From Halictus rubicundus (Eukaryota; Arthropoda; Insecta; Hymenoptera; Halictidae): DNA of 64,000 nucleotides. The position numbers were made by a program, and so were the translations under genes. The stretch covers positions 6,612,220 to 6,676,219 of the forward strand of contig NC_135151.1 of NCBI RefSeq assembly GCF_050948215.1, in the 5' to 3' direction. Shown piece after piece: positions 60,490-64,000 of the stretch. Position 1 is the first letter of the stretch. Every line of letters starts with the position of its first letter. The notes beneath the pieces are model-generated. The model searched no databases. It was given only the letters and a program-made list of their open reading frames with translations, and had not been told where the DNA came from.

Positions 60490-62456
60490 TTGCACGACCG
60501 GCGAAGGACAATCGGCGCAGCCTGAGAGCCTTTAATACTTTGTGAGACAGACTTCTTCTGCGAAAGCTTAAAAAACATTTTTTCGTTTTTCCATTCACCT
60601 CCCGTGTTTTTACTTTTGCTTATTTTTTTTTTTTTTTGTTCTTTTTGTTCTTGTCCTCTGCAGCTTCTTACTCAGTTTTCTATACACTAAATACCGCCCT
60701 TTTTTTTAGAAACTTCACTTTACTCGCGTCGTTCGCCATAATGGCGGACGATCGGGGTTAACTATAGTGTTCGCTAGATGCGTGGTCGTACGAAGTTGGC
60801 CGCTCTTTTTCGAGCTCGACGAGCCCCCGGACCTTCAGAATTGACTTTTTCACAGAAAAAATACGTCGAACAGTCGACTCTGCTTTCTGACGCGTTGCTG
60901 GATCGATGGCGGTTGAGCCGAGACTCCGAAATTTAAAGCTTTAGTCCGAGGAAATTGGAAAATGAGTGGTTTCTAATTAGCTAGGATTCACTGCTGCCCA
61001 ATAATTCTGAAGTTTGTGTTTTCATCAATTTTCTTTTGACTCGAACTTGATATTTTTACAACGAGCCAGCTGAGTTTTCAATTTTGATCTACAAATTATT
61101 AGTTAAGGAAAAATGCTTCTATTTCCATTCGTTCACAGTGTACGTTGAATTGAATGTTTCCAATTTCCTTCCGTATTCTATTGTTTCAATTTTCGTAATT
61201 ATGTACCATTTAAAATCGCAGTGACGTTCACATCTTTTTCATTTTACAGGAATCGTAAAAGATTCTCGGTTTAATCATTTTTCACTGCTCCAATGAAACT
61301 TTAAGGAAATTTTGTTTCTTTCTTACGGGAAAACGAATTTCCGCGCAGAAATCGTCAGCCGAGTTATTGGAGAATAAGGGATGATACTGAGAAACGTAAA
61401 TAATTCTGTTTATAATTGTCGGACCAATTAAAATCGGAGTCTCTCAAGCATCGTGTACAGTTCGTTAGGCTTCGATTCGACAAAGAAGCACCGAAGCGCC
61501 GTCGAACTCGAATCAGAGCGGCGTTTATAATTTATACATTTATACAGCTGTGTCCGTACGTATAACTGGATAAAGAAGTTTGGCAAACAGTATATTTAAT
61601 CGACGGCACGAACGACTTATCCACTCGACGTGTGTCATGTGTATTGTGGTCTGTGTGTTGGTGTGTATGGGCATGTATGACACATGTCTCTCTGTGTGTG
61701 TGTACGCGTGTAATTATTATACATATCGATAGTAATATATACCGGTAAGGCAATGCTACGAAAATTCTTCGCAGAAAGACATTCGGGAACCGAGTAAAAT
61801 AAAAGAGAAACCGAATTTTCCGAAATTCAACCCTTACGAATTTCATCTCAAGTTTTTCGAGCTTTTCAGAGGTCAGAAACGAATGTCTTCGAAGAAGAAT
61901 AACACGAATCACTGTCGTCGTGGAGGATCGAATGATTTCCGAATCGTAGCGAAAGAGAATCGGTAAAAGAATCGAAAATCGAAAGGATTTGTTTGAACCA
62001 CCCCCGCACGACGTCGACGCGAAACAATAAGGATTTCCTCGGCCGCAACGTTTGTTAGAACGGTTATTAGTAATAATAGTATAAATGGCGCTACTACTAT
62101 CATAGTATAATGAAAATACACAAAAGACGAACATTCATTAATATCGTACAAATATATAGTATAGCCGTACAGCGAGTAGTTTACCAGTTACAGCAAGTTC
62201 GGCTTATCGGTAGAATCGTACAAACTTCTAAATTACGAGGAGTTTCTTTTTTGTTTCTTGTTGGATAGACCTGCGAGTTAACTTCGTATTATTATATCTC
62301 TATCTTACAGTTTCCACCAGGCTGTCTAGAGTCTCTGTTCTCGATTGACAGTGTTCGAAGAGAAGCGCGCGTAGCCTAGCGACAAAATTCGACGTTTATT
62401 TTGGTTCGCGTTTTCACGCCGTAAAAAAAAAAGATTTTCCCTACGAAATCCCCACG

Positions 62457-62506
62457 AACTCGAACTCGAACTCGTACTCGAACTCGAACGAACGAACGAA
62501 CGAACG
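62457..62506. repeat. Compound (GAACTC)n/(GAAC)n microsatellite
   Basis: About five GAACTC hexamers pass directly into four or five GAAC tetramers. The two blocks share a GAAC core, suggesting one grew from the other. Confidence 0.85.
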
Positions 62507-62921
62507 GCGAAGAAGGAACATATTCTTTAGAAAAATTCTCTCTGTCCGATCGAAAGCGATTGGTATCCGTTCTCGACGATAGGCGTGTCAAAAGCAAAGA
62601 GAAGATGAAAAACAACGTCTGGCAAGCGTCGCGAAGTAGAACAAGAAAGCAATAAGAGGAAGGAAGAGAACGGAAAAACACCGATAACCGTGGTCGGAAG
62701 AGAAACCGTTGAACGTTGAAAAACACCAAATTTCAATTCTACGATCCTTCCTTCAACGAGGAGAAACTAATTCTACAACGCCGAGGCTGGTTCTCTAATT
62801 ACCGATCTAAAAAATCCGTCACCCATAAAGATGAAAAATCGATTAACGATCAACAACGTCTAAGCGGTGGATGCGCGTGTTACGTAAAACGATGGAGCCT
62901 TATCGTGTGTCTGTATGTCTC

Positions 62922-62922
62922 C

Positions 62923-62966
<44 letters not shown>
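62922..62966. repeat. (TG)n microsatellite
   Basis: A long TG dinucleotide run, interrupted near its end by CCTG. Confidence 0.95.
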
Positions 62967-63603
62967 CTGTGTGTCTGTGTACGATTGTTACACAACTTTT
63001 TTTGTCTTCGTTTTTCTAGTTTACAATGAGTTCACCCCCGTCCCCCGTTATTCGTTAACTCCTAAAATCGTTTAATAAATCGCTTAACCATTAGAGCATT
63101 ATGCACAAGTCGACCGAGAACGTATGTATAATACAAGTACCACCGTATTTTAATATTAAACCTGCGACATTACCGTTAAGTGTAATAGTGAACATTAAGA
63201 ACATCGAAGAACAGTCAGATAGGTGTGAATCGTCGATTCTAGCCTAAAGTTTCTCATTTCTTTTTACCCGCGCGATCTATCGTTCACGAGCTTGCTTCCC
63301 CTAATCGGACTTCATTTACGGTCTCCTCTCCTTCGTTTCTTTTCGTTTTCGATATTCCGTGTGTGTTGTTTTATTTTATCGTATTCTTTTTTTTTTGTCT
63401 TCTCTATGTACACACAACCGAGGAAGAAAATCGCGATCGACGATCTCGCGCGATCCACGGATCGACGGATCGCTCTCGCGGCCGCGAGAATCTTCGGAGA
63501 AACGGAAAAACAAACGGAAGAGACGAAAAATGGCGGCAGGTAAAACGCGAACTCTGAATTAATCCTACGTGAGCAAAGTTCTACACGATTAAATACAATT
63601 CTT

Positions 63604-63615
63604 TCTCTCCCTCTC

Positions 63616-63660
<45 letters not shown>

Positions 63661-63670
63661 TTCTCTCTCT
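63604..63670. repeat. (CT)n microsatellite
   Basis: A CT-rich tract of about 67 bp with TTTC interruptions at its right end. Confidence 0.95.
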
Positions 63671-64000
63671 CCTTTTCGGATCGCGCTCAGGATCTCGATC
63701 CCCGATCTCTGGATCCGACTCGTTCTTATTCCTGTTTATTTATTTTTTCGTTTCTGTTCTCACGCGGGCTATTTTCTAGTAAATGTGGTCCGATCGTGAT
63801 GAGCAATTCCGACGATTTGAAAGGACGAAGAGAACGCAAGAAGACAGACAGTGTTGTTACCATACGTTTTTTCCTCAAAAAACTCACAGAGCACGATACA
63901 ATATCAATTCTCTAGTAGTAACTCCAAAAATATGTTATTCTCTCCCTATTATATTTATAACTAAATTATCTAATCCTCGCAAAAATGTGTCAGTTACTTT

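Larger units (their letters stand above)
60490..64000. other. Non-coding, microsatellite-dense right end
   Basis: Long T runs, (TG)n at 61686-61702 and 62922-62966, a GAACTC/GAAC compound repeat at 62457-62506 and a CT tract at 63604-63670. No frame has domain content; the 200-codon minus-strand frame at 61532-62134 looks random. Composition is compatible with a long 3' UTR or an intron of a gene beyond the right edge, but nothing proves it. Confidence 0.5.

Noticed and set aside
61532..62134. 200-codon minus-strand ORF
   Set aside because: Composition is random-like (many His/Thr from CA repeats), with no domain or splice support.

Overview
The window reads as nuclear DNA of an insect, most likely a hymenopteran and perhaps a bee. 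Genes have short GT-AG introns, the coding sequences look like insect proteins, GC-rich and AT-rich blocks alternate, and dinucleotide microsatellites and small non-autonomous DNA transposons are common. The order-level call is inference, because no species marker is visible. No bacterial, phage or CRISPR features are present.

All well-supported genes lie between about 30.5 and 49.2 kb. On the plus strand come a signal-less, probably cytosolic ferritin heavy chain (30673-33246) with a tRNA-Ala(CGC) in its second intron, a second heavy-chain ferritin with a mitochondrial-type presequence (34669-35888), and a COX6B-like CHCH protein with an unusually long N-terminus (37178-37711). On the minus strand is a long ZFC3H1 homologue (46689 down to about 38459), the adaptor of the PAXT nuclear RNA-decay complex. 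It meets COX6B tail to tail. About 1 kb beyond its start, divergently transcribed, lies a five-pass YIPF1 Golgi protein (47699-49191). Two ferritins and a cytochrome oxidase subunit side by side give an iron/mitochondria flavour, but co-regulation is not shown.

The left 30 kb holds no gene I can identify. It has orphan promoter-like blocks (a TATA/CCAAT/E-box promoter near 26.3 kb, and CRE-containing GC-rich blocks at 2.7, 7.0, 10.6, 13.9 and 17.6 kb), two possible leader exons ending in consensus donors, and many old, diverged tandem duplications of about 90-260 bp. The right 15 kb is also non-coding as far as I can tell. It is rich in CT, TG and TA microsatellites and could be UTR or intron of a gene beyond the right edge.

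Small transposons recur throughout: a roughly 190-bp hAT-like MITE family (two copies with perfect 8-bp target duplications), several TTAA-flanked piggyBac-like MITEs, and one Tc1/mariner-like element. A 50-bp sequence repeated three times upstream of COX6B and YIPF1 is the most intriguing unexplained signal.
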